Assembly (NCBI GenBank): GCA_910578615.1
Contig: CAJTRI010000001.1
Span: 237,401 to 276,944, forward strand
Reading direction: 5' to 3'
DNA length: 39,544 bases
Origin: an uncultured Duncaniella sp.
GTDB taxonomy: Bacteria; Bacteroidota; Bacteroidia; Bacteroidales; Muribaculaceae
Shown: piece by piece, positions 32,322 through 39,544 of the stretch
Numbering within the stretch: the stretch's first letter is position 1
Layout of the letters: each line of letters starts with the position of its first letter
Notes under the pieces: generated by a model
Told to the model about the DNA's origin: nothing
Database searches by the model: none
Seen by the model: only the letters and a program-made list of their open reading frames with translations
Made by a program: the position numbers and the translations under genes

Positions 32322-33254
32322 TCATTTCAGTGCCGTCAGGAGTCCGAGATAGCTTGCTATGATGCCGAGTTTGTTTTTGAGGCGCACGCGGGGATTGCGT
32401 AGCGAGCTGAGTCGGTTGGCCTTTATGAATTCCAGACAGGCGGTCTTTTCGCGCATGAAGCGGTGTTCCTTGTCGTGGCGCCATAGGAGTATGTACATGT
32501 TGAAACACGCGCTCAGCCGGCGGTCGGTTGCCGCAGGCAGAAGCCCCGGACAGGAGGAACTGATGAAGTCTTCAATCCCTTTTGTCACTTTCAGTACGTC
32601 GAGCCTGTCCTTGGTGAATCTGTTTATGTAGCTTGACGGGTTGCGGCGGTAGAAATATGCCGTGAAGTTTGTGGAGGTCACCCGCTTTGCCCGCGCGAAG
32701 GCCCGGTAGGTGTAGTCCAGATCCTCGTATCTCAGTCCGGCAGGAAAAAGAAGCCCGTCAAATGTTGTCGTGCGGAACAGTTTTCCGCAGGCCGAGGGGA
32801 GGATCTCTTTCTGATAGAGGCTTGTTTCGAGAGCGCTGGCTCCCGTCATCCTCTTCCGGCTGATACCCCGTCGCGGCATCTTGCGTGGGCTGAATGTTCT
32901 GGCGGATTTCATGCGGCAGCAGACCACGTCAGTACCCGGCTCCATGAGGGAGTGCATTACTGACAGTGCCGACGGATAGAGACAGTCATCGCTGTCAAGG
33001 AAGGTGATAAATTCGCCTCGCGCCTCGCGGAGGCCTCGGTTGCGGGCGTCTGAGACCCCGTGGTTGTTCCCCGTCAGGACGCGTATACGCCTGTCGCGTG
33101 AGGCATACTTCCGGGCTATGGTCAGGGTGTTGTCTGTCGAGCCGTCATCAATGACGATTCCTTCCCAATCGGGGAAGTCCTGGGCTATAAGGCTTTCGAG
33201 GCATTCCGGGAGGAATGCCTCGTTGTTATAGGCCGGGATTATGACGGAGATCAT
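32322..33254 (-). CDS. Glycosyltransferase family 2
   Basis: 310 aa. MISVIIPAYNNEAFLPECLESLIAQDFPDWEGIVIDDGSTDNTL is the standard GT2 start with the DDGS motif; NHGVSDARNRGLREARGEFITFLDSDDCLYP supplies the DxD-like metal site. The C-terminal part is basic and helical, as is common in LPS or capsule transferases. The start codon overlaps the stop of the DUF4923 gene by four bases (ATGA), so its translation depends on that gene. Acceptor and sugar are unknown. Confidence 0.92.
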   Translation of the reverse strand: MISVIIPAYNNEAFLPECLESLIAQDFPDWEGIVIDDGSTDNTLTIARKYASRDRRIRVLTGNNHGVSDARNRGLREARGEFITFLDSDDCLYPSALSVMHSLMEPGTDVVCCRMKSARTFSPRKMPRRGISRKRMTGASALETSLYQKEILPSACGKLFRTTTFDGLLFPAGLRYEDLDYTYRAFARAKRVTSTNFTAYFYRRNPSSYINRFTKDRLDVLKVTKGIEDFISSSCPGLLPAATDRRLSACFNMYILLWRHDKEHRFMREKTACLEFIKANRLSSLRNPRVRLKNKLGIIASYLGLLTALK

Positions 33255-33958
33255 TTCCTCCCTGTGGTATTGTTGGTTGCGGTGGATGCCCGTTTCAGTT
33301 CGAATCCGGCGGTGATGCCGTCATATTGGTTGAGAAGGGTCGAGGCACCCTGTATGGTGGCATTTCCTGAGATAGCCCCTACCTTCTGGATTATCGACAT
33401 AAGTTTGGAGACATCAAATGTCAGCTCCATCGCGTTGGAGCCGTTCAGCTGTATATAGGCGTTCATGGCCCCGATATTGACCTTCTTGAATGCCTGGAAG
33501 TGGAATATGTAGATCCCGGCCTCCTTGTCGTGTGTGACAGTGCCTTGGAGGGTCACGCGTGCCTTGAAAGTGAAGGTGGAGTCCTTGTCGATGGTCAGGA
33601 CGAGGCGGTCAAGTCCGGCTGTCTTGTAGTAGGGGGCCAGTTTTTTCTCCACATTCGCGGCTGCTGCGGCACCGCCTGCCTTCATGAGGAAGTTGTCGCT
33701 CTTGAACGAGACGGCGGGAGAGGAATAGGCCCACGTGCCTGCGAGTTTTTCTATGGAAGGGGCGGAATTGCCGTATCCCAAGGCCCCTGCCACGCCTGAT
33801 AATATGTCGCCGAGGCCTGATTTCTGGCCGTCGTCTGTCTTTTCGGAAGAGCCTTTCCCGAGTCCGCGAAGGAGATCCCCGAGTCCCGAGGACTGGGCGG
33901 AAACAGTGTTTGACGATAGAAGGAAGATGGAGAAGAGGATGGTGAGTATCTTTTTCAT
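33251..33958 (-). CDS. DUF4923 family secreted protein
   Basis: 235 aa from ATG 33958, which gives a signal peptide (MKKILTILFSIFLLSSNTVSA). A low-complexity region rich in GLGDLL/GLGDIL repeats (residues about 25-60) is followed by a lipocalin-like domain beginning LAGTWAYSSPAVSFKSDNFLMKAGGAAAA, with TFTFKARVTLQGTVTHDKEAGIYIFHF; this matches the Bacteroidales DUF4923 family. No function is known; the fold suggests binding of a small hydrophobic ligand in the envelope. It has its own consensus promoter and overlaps the glycosyltransferase start by ATGA. Confidence 0.85.
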   Translation of the reverse strand: MKKILTILFSIFLLSSNTVSAQSSGLGDLLRGLGKGSSEKTDDGQKSGLGDILSGVAGALGYGNSAPSIEKLAGTWAYSSPAVSFKSDNFLMKAGGAAAAANVEKKLAPYYKTAGLDRLVLTIDKDSTFTFKARVTLQGTVTHDKEAGIYIFHFQAFKKVNIGAMNAYIQLNGSNAMELTFDVSKLMSIIQKVGAISGNATIQGASTLLNQYDGITAGFELKRASTATNNTTGRK

Positions 33959-33993
33959 GTATGGTGAAGCCGGAGGTAATGGCCGGACGTCTG

Positions 33994-34025
33994 CAAATTT
34001 AGTCATAATCGTCCATTTATGCAAA
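33994..34025 (-). promoter_or_regulatory. Promoter of the DUF4923-glycosyltransferase operon
   Basis: On the minus strand TTTG (34025-34022), 20 nt, TAAATTTG (34001-33994): a full consensus match 36 bp upstream of the start codon. Confidence 0.82.
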
Positions 34026-34073
34026 CTCTCTGACATGTAGGCGTTGACAGGCTGCATGGAGATATGGTTGAAA

Positions 34074-34134
34074 CAGTCCCTGCATGTGAAGCCGGATATG
34101 GTCTGCATATTTCCGGCTCCCCGTGCAGGGACTG
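34074..34134 (-). terminator. Stem-loop downstream of the xylose symporter gene
   Basis: CAGTCCCTGCA (34074-34084) and TGCAGGGACTG (34124-34134) pair perfectly, with an inner AGCCGGA/TCCGGCT stem. On the minus strand only a short TTTC follows, so it may terminate poorly or mainly protect the mRNA end. Confidence 0.6.
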
Positions 34135-34167
34135 AGTTGTCGGTTTCTTTCCGCTTTCAGGCGGATG

Positions 34168-35646
34168 TTATTTCCTGTTGCGCCAGAGGTTGGTCATGTC
34201 TTCGAGGGTCTTGCCCTTGGTCTCGGGGACGAGAGTGTAGACAAACCATGCCGCCACGATACATATCACTCCGTAGAGCGCGTAAGCGAACATATGTCCG
34301 AAACGGTCACCCATGTCACCAAGGCTCATGTTGTACATGGGCACGAACGTTGACGACACGATGAAGTTGAAGATCCACTGGAAGGCGACCGCGATGGCCA
34401 CGGCGGCCGAGCGGATGGTGTTGGGGAATATCTCGGCGATGAGCACCCAGCATATCGGCCCCCATGAGAACATGAACGATGCCGAATATACCATTATTGA
34501 TACCACGGGGATGATGGGGTTGACGCCGTCCACAAGATTGCTTATAGCCACACCCATGGCGCCGGCGGCCATGCCTATCGAACCCCAGATGAGCAGCGGT
34601 TTGCGTCCGAGTTTCTCCACGGTGAACACGGCCACGAGTGTGAACGTGATGTTAACGATGCCCATGTAGACGGTGTTCATCATCGGATCGCTCATACCCA
34701 TCGACTCGAAGATGCGCGGAGCGTAATAGAGCACGGCGTTGATACCCACGGCTTGCTGGAACACGGACAGCATCACGCCGACGAAGATGACCATGACGCC
34801 GAACGAGAAAAGTTTCTCGCTCTTCACCTCGGTGGTAGACTTGATCTGCGAGAGTATCACGCGGGCCTTCTCATAGCCGTTGATGCGTGATAGCACGTCC
34901 AGAGCCTTCTCGTCACGGCCTGTCAGGGCAAGATAGCGGGGAGATTCAGGTACGAGGCAGACGAGGATTGTGAAGATACCGGCCACGAAGGCTTCCGACC
35001 CGAACATATAGCGCCACCCCACGGTGATGGTCCACTGGTCGCTTGCGTTGCTCACCTGGTAGATGGTCTCCGAGATTTTCTCTATGACGGGCTGGGTGTG
35101 TTCCCCGAGGATCATGAAGTTTACGAAATATACCACGAGCTGGCCGAAGATGATGGCAAACTGGTTCCATGACACAAGGGTGCCGCGCATATCCGACGGG
35201 GCCACCTCGGCTATATACATCGGGCAGATGGCCGACGCGAGGCCTACGCCGATACCTCCGAGTATACGGTAGATATTGAAGGCCACCAGCAGGGAGGCCG
35301 ACGGAGTGCCGTGCTCGAAGAGCATGAACTCGGGGCAGTAGCTGCCTAATGCCGACAGGAAGAAAAACACTCCGGCTATGGCAAGCGAACGCTTGCGGCC
35401 GAAGTATGATGCGAAGAAGCCCGACAGAGCCGAGCCTATGATGCAGCCGAGCAGTGCGCTCGACGAGGTGATGCCGTGTATTGTATCGGTATAGACAAAG
35501 TCCTTGGCTCCGAGGAAGAAGGCTTGCAGGCCCTTCTCCGCGCCTGAGATCACAGCCGTGTCATAACCGAATAGCAGACCGCCGAGCACTGCGACGAGCA
35601 CAATGCTGAATAGATAGGCCCGGCTGCCGTTCTGTGAATTATTCAT
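34168..35646 (-). CDS. xylE: D-xylose/H+ symporter, sugar porter MFS family
   Basis: 492 aa, 12 membrane segments. MFS sugar-porter motifs are present: GGLLFGYDTAVISGAEKGL in the first segment, SGFFASYFGRKRSLAIAGV, RILGGIGVGLASAICPMYIAEVAPSDMRGTLVSWNQ, PESPRYLALTGRDEKAL, QQAVGINAVLYYAPRIFESMG and the ending VPETKGKTLEDM. This follows E. coli XylE closely. It sits behind xylA, separated by a terminator (35727-35775), and completes a xylose import and isomerisation set. Inner-membrane location. The substrate assignment rests on neighbours as well as sequence. Confidence 0.93.
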   Translation of the reverse strand: MNNSQNGSRAYLFSIVLVAVLGGLLFGYDTAVISGAEKGLQAFFLGAKDFVYTDTIHGITSSSALLGCIIGSALSGFFASYFGRKRSLAIAGVFFFLSALGSYCPEFMLFEHGTPSASLLVAFNIYRILGGIGVGLASAICPMYIAEVAPSDMRGTLVSWNQFAIIFGQLVVYFVNFMILGEHTQPVIEKISETIYQVSNASDQWTITVGWRYMFGSEAFVAGIFTILVCLVPESPRYLALTGRDEKALDVLSRINGYEKARVILSQIKSTTEVKSEKLFSFGVMVIFVGVMLSVFQQAVGINAVLYYAPRIFESMGMSDPMMNTVYMGIVNITFTLVAVFTVEKLGRKPLLIWGSIGMAAGAMGVAISNLVDGVNPIIPVVSIMVYSASFMFSWGPICWVLIAEIFPNTIRSAAVAIAVAFQWIFNFIVSSTFVPMYNMSLGDMGDRFGHMFAYALYGVICIVAAWFVYTLVPETKGKTLEDMTNLWRNRK

Positions 35647-35726
35647 GGTGTTATTGCGTTGTATTATGTGATGTTATGGTTTTGTAGGGGCTTGATGCGT
35701 ATCTTCTGCGTCATTGTGACCCTTTT

Positions 35727-35775
35727 AAAAAAGGGCCAGGGGAAAGGCCTTCAAGCCTGTTCGTCCCCTGACCCT
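35727..35775 (-). terminator. Terminator between xylA and the xylose symporter
   Basis: On the minus strand AGGGTCAGGGG (35775-35765) pairs with CCCCTGGCCCT (35742-35732) over 11 bp with one G-U or mismatch, and a run of six T follows (35732-35727). It should limit symporter expression relative to xylBA unless read-through or a separate promoter supplies it. Confidence 0.85.
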
Positions 35776-35792
35776 GTGATTGTCCGTTCCTC

Positions 35793-37109
35793 TTAGCAGT
35801 ACATGTTGAGGATTGCCTCATAGAGTTCCTGTTTGCCTGAGGTCATCTTAGGCTCTGGCTGGCTCTTGGCATAGGCCACTACTTCTTCGAGGCTCATCTG
35901 GCCATCTTCGAACTTCTTGCCTTCCCCCTTGTCGAAAGAAGCATAGCGCTCGGCAAGCATGGCTGTGTAGGGCGACTCTTCGAGAAGGGCTGCGGCGCTT
36001 TCGAGAGCGCGTGCCATGGCGTCCATTCCGGCGATGTGGGCGATGAAGATATCCTCGGGATCGGTGGAGTTGCGACGGGTCTTGGCGTCAAAGTTCGTAC
36101 CGCCGTTTCCGAGACCGTTGTTGCGGATTATCTGCATCATGGCCTGTGTCAGCTCGAAGTTGTCGATGGGGAACTGGTCGGTGTCCCAGCCGTTCTGATA
36201 GTCGCCACGGTTGGCGTCGATCGAACCGAGCATACCGTTGTCTACGGCCACGCACAGCTCGTGCTCGAAGGTGTGGCCGGCCAGTGTGGCATGGTTCACC
36301 TCGATGTTCACCTTGAAGTCCTTGTCAAGGCCGTGGGATTTGAGGAAGCCGATGACGGTCTCTGTATCTACGTCATACTGGTGCTTGCTCGGCTCCATGG
36401 GCTTAGGCTCGATCAGGAATGTGCCGGTGAAGCCGTTGGCGCGGGCATAGTCGCGGGCCATGCGCAGCATGGTGGCGAGATGTTCCTTCTCGCGCTTCTG
36501 GTCGGTGTTGAGAAGGCTCATATATCCTTCGCGGCCACCCCAGAACACGTAGTTCTGGCCGCCGAGGGCTATGGTGGCGTCGATAGCGTTCTTAATCTGG
36601 ACGGCGGCACGGGCCACTACGTCGAAGTCAGGGTTTGTGGCGGCGCCGTTCATATAGCGGCCGTTGCCGAACACGTTGGCCGTGCCCCAGAGATTCTTGA
36701 TGCCGGTCTCGGCCATCTTCTCTTTGAGATAGGCCACTATCTCCTTCATGCGGTTCTCATAGTCCTCGATATCGCCCATGTCGCCGATGAGGTCGGTGTC
36801 GTGGAAGCAGAAATACTCGATGCCGAGTTTCTGCATGATCTCGAAGCCGGCGTCAGCCTTCTGTTTGGCCACGGTCATCACGTCGGCGCCCTCGTTCCAG
36901 GGGAACTTCTTGGTGCCGGTGCCGAACTGGTCGCCCCCTTCTGCGCAGAGGGTGTGCCACCATGCCATGGCGAATTTGAGCCATTCCTTCATGGGCTTGC
37001 CGAGGATCACCTTTTCTGCGTCATAATAACGATAGGCCATGGGATTCTTGGAATCTTTGCCTTCGAATTTGATTTTCCCTACTCCGGGAAAATATTCTTT
37101 TACTGCCAT
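35793..37109 (-). CDS. xylA: Xylose isomerase
   Basis: 438 aa. It isomerises D-xylose to D-xylulose with two divalent metals. Catalytic His103/Asp106 lie in FCFHDTDLIGD, and metal ligands in EPKPMEPSKHQYD, EVNHATLAGHTFEHE and DANRGDYQNGWDTDQFP. MAVKEYFPGVGKIKFEGKDSKNPMAYRYYDAEKVILGKPMKEWL is the standard start. It follows xylB by 57 bp and ends in a terminator. Confidence 0.98.
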   Translation of the reverse strand: MAVKEYFPGVGKIKFEGKDSKNPMAYRYYDAEKVILGKPMKEWLKFAMAWWHTLCAEGGDQFGTGTKKFPWNEGADVMTVAKQKADAGFEIMQKLGIEYFCFHDTDLIGDMGDIEDYENRMKEIVAYLKEKMAETGIKNLWGTANVFGNGRYMNGAATNPDFDVVARAAVQIKNAIDATIALGGQNYVFWGGREGYMSLLNTDQKREKEHLATMLRMARDYARANGFTGTFLIEPKPMEPSKHQYDVDTETVIGFLKSHGLDKDFKVNIEVNHATLAGHTFEHELCVAVDNGMLGSIDANRGDYQNGWDTDQFPIDNFELTQAMMQIIRNNGLGNGGTNFDAKTRRNSTDPEDIFIAHIAGMDAMARALESAAALLEESPYTAMLAERYASFDKGEGKKFEDGQMSLEEVVAYAKSQPEPKMTSGKQELYEAILNMYC

Positions 37110-37166
37110 AGTTTTTGGGATTTTGTTGGATTGGGAGATTTATTGGTTTGGTTTTGTCTGTGTCTA

Positions 37167-38660
37167 TTATTGTTCTGCCAGTATCATGGAGAGCCTGTCC
37201 TTCCAAAGCTCGTAGGCCGCGCGATAGGCCGCACGGTCAGCCTCGGCCGGCTCGATGACCTCTATCTTCTCCAATGATGCAAAGGCCTCGTTGTTGTCTT
37301 TATAGATTCCGGCTCCTATTCCGGCTCCTTTGGCCGCGCCTACCGACCCGTCTGTGTCGTAAAGCTCTATTGTGGCGCCGCTCACCCCGGCAAGAGTGTT
37401 GCGGAAAAGCGGTGACAGGAACATGTTGGCATGTCCGGCATGGATCTTGCTCAGCCTCATTCCCATCTGCTCCATGATTTCCATGCCATACATGAACGAG
37501 AACACTATCCCCTCCTGCTCGGCACGCAACAGGTGCGCGCGGTCATGGGTAAGGAAGTTCACGCCGTGTATTGAGGCCCCGGTCTCGCGGTTGCGCAACA
37601 CCCTCTCGGCTCCGTTGCCGAAAGGTATCACCGAGACCCCGGCTGCACCGATGGGCGCCGTGGCTGCAAGCTCGTTCATGCCGGGATAGGATATTCCGTC
37701 GGGCGCCATCGTGCGCTTTGACCAGGAGTTGAGTATACCTGTGCCGTTTATGCACAAAAGCACTCCCAGACGAGTCTGTTCGGACGTATGGTTGACGTGG
37801 GCAAACGTGTTCACGCGGCTCTGCGGGTCATAGTTGACCTCTCCGAGCACACCGTAGACCACCCCTGACGTGCCGGCGGTCGAAGCCACCTCGCCCGGAT
37901 TGAACACGTTGAGCGATAATGCGTTGTTGGGCTGGTCTCCGGCGCGGTATGCCACGGGTATACCCTCGGCCAGACCAAGCTCGGCAGCCGCCTCGGCAGT
38001 CACCCTCCCCTGTATGGAGAATGTGGGGACTATCTCGGGCAGTATGTCAGAGTCATAGCCGAAATAATCCATAAGGAACCGTGCGGGCTGTCCCTCCTTG
38101 AAGTCCCAGAGCATCATCTCGCTGAGTCCCGAGATGGTGGTGCACACCTTGCCCGTGAGCCTCATGGCGGCATAATCGCCCGGAAGCATTATCTTGTGTA
38201 TTTTCTTGAATGTCTCAGGCTCGTTTTCCTTTACCCATGCCAGTTTGGTGGCCGTGAAGTTGCCGGGAGAGTTGAGCAAGTGTCCCAGACACGTCTCCTC
38301 GCCCAGAGTGCCGAAGGCCTTCTCGCCATAGGGGACGCCGCGTGAGTCACACCATATGATGGCCGGACGGAGGGGTTCGAGGTCTTGGTCTACCATCACG
38401 AGGCCGTGCATCTGATACGAGATGCCGATACCCTTTATCTCCTTGGGGTCTATTTTTGCCACGGCCATCACGCTCTCGGTGGCGTGTTTCAGACACTCCC
38501 ACCACTGGGAGGGTTGTTGTTCGGCCCATCCCGGACGCAGGGCTATTATCTCGGCCTCGGTTTTGGGATAGAAATCACTGGCCACGGTCTTGCCGCTGAC
38601 GGCGTCCACCAGACTTGCCTTGACTGACGAACTGCCTATGTCGTAACCTAACAGATACAT
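37167..38660 (-). CDS. xylB: Xylulokinase
   Basis: 497 aa, FGGY carbohydrate kinase family. The N-terminal phosphate motif is LLGYDIGSSSVKASLVD; PGWAEQQPSQWWECL, GISYQMHGLVMVD and IIWCDSRG follow, and the C-terminal ATPase half has TAGTSGVVYGVLG and the GGFF-like late segment. It phosphorylates D-xylulose to xylulose 5-phosphate, feeding the pentose phosphate pathway. It lies 72 bp behind the regulator gene with no promoter of the usual type between them. Confidence 0.97.
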   Translation of the reverse strand: MYLLGYDIGSSSVKASLVDAVSGKTVASDFYPKTEAEIIALRPGWAEQQPSQWWECLKHATESVMAVAKIDPKEIKGIGISYQMHGLVMVDQDLEPLRPAIIWCDSRGVPYGEKAFGTLGEETCLGHLLNSPGNFTATKLAWVKENEPETFKKIHKIMLPGDYAAMRLTGKVCTTISGLSEMMLWDFKEGQPARFLMDYFGYDSDILPEIVPTFSIQGRVTAEAAAELGLAEGIPVAYRAGDQPNNALSLNVFNPGEVASTAGTSGVVYGVLGEVNYDPQSRVNTFAHVNHTSEQTRLGVLLCINGTGILNSWSKRTMAPDGISYPGMNELAATAPIGAAGVSVIPFGNGAERVLRNRETGASIHGVNFLTHDRAHLLRAEQEGIVFSFMYGMEIMEQMGMRLSKIHAGHANMFLSPLFRNTLAGVSGATIELYDTDGSVGAAKGAGIGAGIYKDNNEAFASLEKIEVIEPAEADRAAYRAAYELWKDRLSMILAEQ

Positions 38661-38732
38661 ATATGGTTTTCTTGATTGTGGTATTAATTTGAATCAGGTG
38701 TCTCGGATGCGTTGTCACTGCCGTTGCCCGCC

Positions 38733-39458
38733 TTATCCCCTCAGCCCGAGGCTGTTGTATATTTTCTTGTCGAAGCGGTAGAAGCGTGCGGCCCTGTGGG
38801 CCACCCCTTTCTGTTTTTCTTCGAGGGCCACGATGTAGGGCATCTGGGATATTTTCTTATGGAAGTTTCTCACATCGAGAGTCTTCCCCGAGATTATCTC
38901 AGTGAGCAGTCTCAGCTGTGAGGCGGTGAACTTTTTGGGCAGGAGGTCAAACAGGATCGTTCGGTTGTTCTCCGTTTCTCGCTTGATGGCTTTCAGGGCT
39001 TCCTTTATAATAAGGTTATGGTCGAAGGCAAGCACTCCCTCGTCTCCCACGGCAGCCCATTCGGCCTGTTCCTTGTCAAGCGTTTTCAGCTGCGGGGCGT
39101 CAAGTTTGACTATGGCGAAATAAGCCACTGTCACTATACGCTCCACCCGCGCCTGTTGGGCGCGTTCGAGCCAGTGAACGTCTCTTTCGTTGCTTGTACG
39201 GTCTTTTGACCCGAATGCCTTGAACTGCGTCAATGGCACCCCCTTGATTCCTGTCAGTTCGCGGAGCACCCGGGCGGCTGCCCCGTCCAGATCCTCGTCC
39301 TGATAGATTAGGCTGCCGGGCAGCTTTCGGTCGTTATACTCTCCCGCAGCGTCCTCCCCTTTGCGCTTCACGAGCAGCACCCTCAGGCGGGTGCCGTCGA
39401 AGCCGAAGACTACGCAGTCAACAGAGATGTGGTTGTTAGCAAGTGGAGCCATGGTCAT
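38733..39458 (-). CDS. Nudix-type transcriptional regulator of xylose genes (NrtR/AraR-like)
   Basis: 241 aa from ATG 39458; ATG 39452 is also possible. The N-terminal half is a Nudix fold (ISVDCVVFGFDGTRLRVLLVKRKGEDAAGEYNDRKLPGSLIY), but the Nudix box is degenerate: GSLIYQDEDLDGAAARVLRELTGIKG lacks two of the acidic residues of the REUxEExGU core, so it is likely to bind rather than hydrolyse its ligand. The C-terminal half (about 165-240) is a winged-helix DNA-binding domain (PKKFTASQLRLLTEIISGKTLDVRNFHKKISQMPYIVAL). In Bacteroides such proteins regulate arabinose and xylose operons. It is the first gene of the xyl set, with a palindrome 53 bp upstream. Confidence 0.9.
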   Translation of the reverse strand: MTMAPLANNHISVDCVVFGFDGTRLRVLLVKRKGEDAAGEYNDRKLPGSLIYQDEDLDGAAARVLRELTGIKGVPLTQFKAFGSKDRTSNERDVHWLERAQQARVERIVTVAYFAIVKLDAPQLKTLDKEQAEWAAVGDEGVLAFDHNLIIKEALKAIKRETENNRTILFDLLPKKFTASQLRLLTEIISGKTLDVRNFHKKISQMPYIVALEEKQKGVAHRAARFYRFDKKIYNSLGLRG

Positions 39459-39510
39459 ACTTTAAGGTAGGCTGATTGTTTTTCGCTAAGGTGATTCTTG
39501 TTCGGAGCAG

Positions 39511-39533
39511 CTTATCGTTGTAGGAACGATAAG
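39511..39533. promoter_or_regulatory. Candidate operator upstream of the xylose regulator
   Basis: CTTATCGTT (39511-39519), five nt, AACGATAAG (39525-39533): a perfect 9-bp inverted repeat with half-site spacing of about 14 bp, suited to a dimeric repressor. It lies 53-75 bp upstream of the regulator start. No T run follows. Binding by the Nudix-type regulator is inferred. Confidence 0.6.
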
Positions 39534-39544
39534 TGTTTGTTCTG

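Noticed and set aside
37027..37035. AACGATAG inside xylA, similar to a half-site of the upstream palindrome
   Set aside because: A single imperfect half-site within coding sequence, explained by the codons.
36036..37277. A 413-codon open frame on the plus strand opposite xylA
   Set aside because: It mirrors xylose isomerase codons and shows no domain.
1..39544. Search for tRNA, rRNA, CRISPR arrays, transposases, integrases and phage genes
   Set aside because: None seen on either strand. The operon order and the housekeeping content look like stable core chromosome.

Overview
The window reads as a chromosomal segment of a Bacteroidales bacterium, most plausibly Muribaculaceae or a close relative. 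The grounds are promoters of the Bacteroidota type (TTTG, about 20 nt, TAnnTTTG), Bacteroidales-restricted families (DUF3943, DUF4831, DUF4923, GH97), C-terminal tails like type IX secretion signals, pairs such as pyrG-yidC, and fairly G+C-rich coding DNA by eye. The placement below order level is inference. I see no rRNA, tRNA, CRISPR array, insertion sequence or prophage.

Layout. 1-5.3 kb, plus strand: the 3' part of a GH97 alpha-glucosidase, a secreted C10 cysteine protease, a small lipoprotein two bases behind it, an HD-domain hydrolase, then a strong terminator. 5.3-9.8 kb: a DUF3943 membrane protein, then hpt, adk, xseB and an M13 metallopeptidase lipoprotein. 9.8-11.8 kb, minus strand: a HAD phosphatase and ribF. 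11.8-20.9 kb, plus strand: pyrG and yidC (overlapping), a BspA-like leucine-rich-repeat protein overlapping trmB, a cysteine-free Mrp ATPase, and a secreted endonuclease I. 20.9-23.9 kb: eda, uxuA and an SDR oxidoreductase, a hexuronate catabolic set. 23.9-24.3 kb, minus strand: rplS.

24.3-24.9 kb is an AT-rich gap with no convincing protein gene. It holds what I think is the best find of the window: a minus-strand noncoding RNA of about 270 nt with its own consensus promoter, an 18-bp long-range stem and a Rho-independent terminator.

24.9-28.7 kb, plus strand: a GlmU-like nucleotidyltransferase, a PLP aminotransferase and a U32 family protein. 28.7-31.4 kb, minus strand: nnr and a DUF4831 protein. 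31.5-34.0 kb: two convergent family 2 glycosyltransferases, one translationally coupled to a DUF4923 gene. 34.1-39.5 kb, minus strand: a complete xylose module read as regulator (Nudix-type), xylB, xylA, terminator, xylose symporter, with a perfect palindrome upstream of the regulator.

How the parts work together: the xyl genes import D-xylose and convert it to xylulose 5-phosphate. The eda/uxuA/SDR set carries fructuronate/mannonate carbon to KDPG and splits it, although a KDG kinase is not in the window. The secreted hydrolases (GH97, C10, M13, endonuclease I) fit a gut bacterium that degrades polymers. The rest is mostly housekeeping: nucleotide salvage and CTP synthesis, flavin synthesis, membrane protein insertion, tRNA modification and NAD(P)HX repair.
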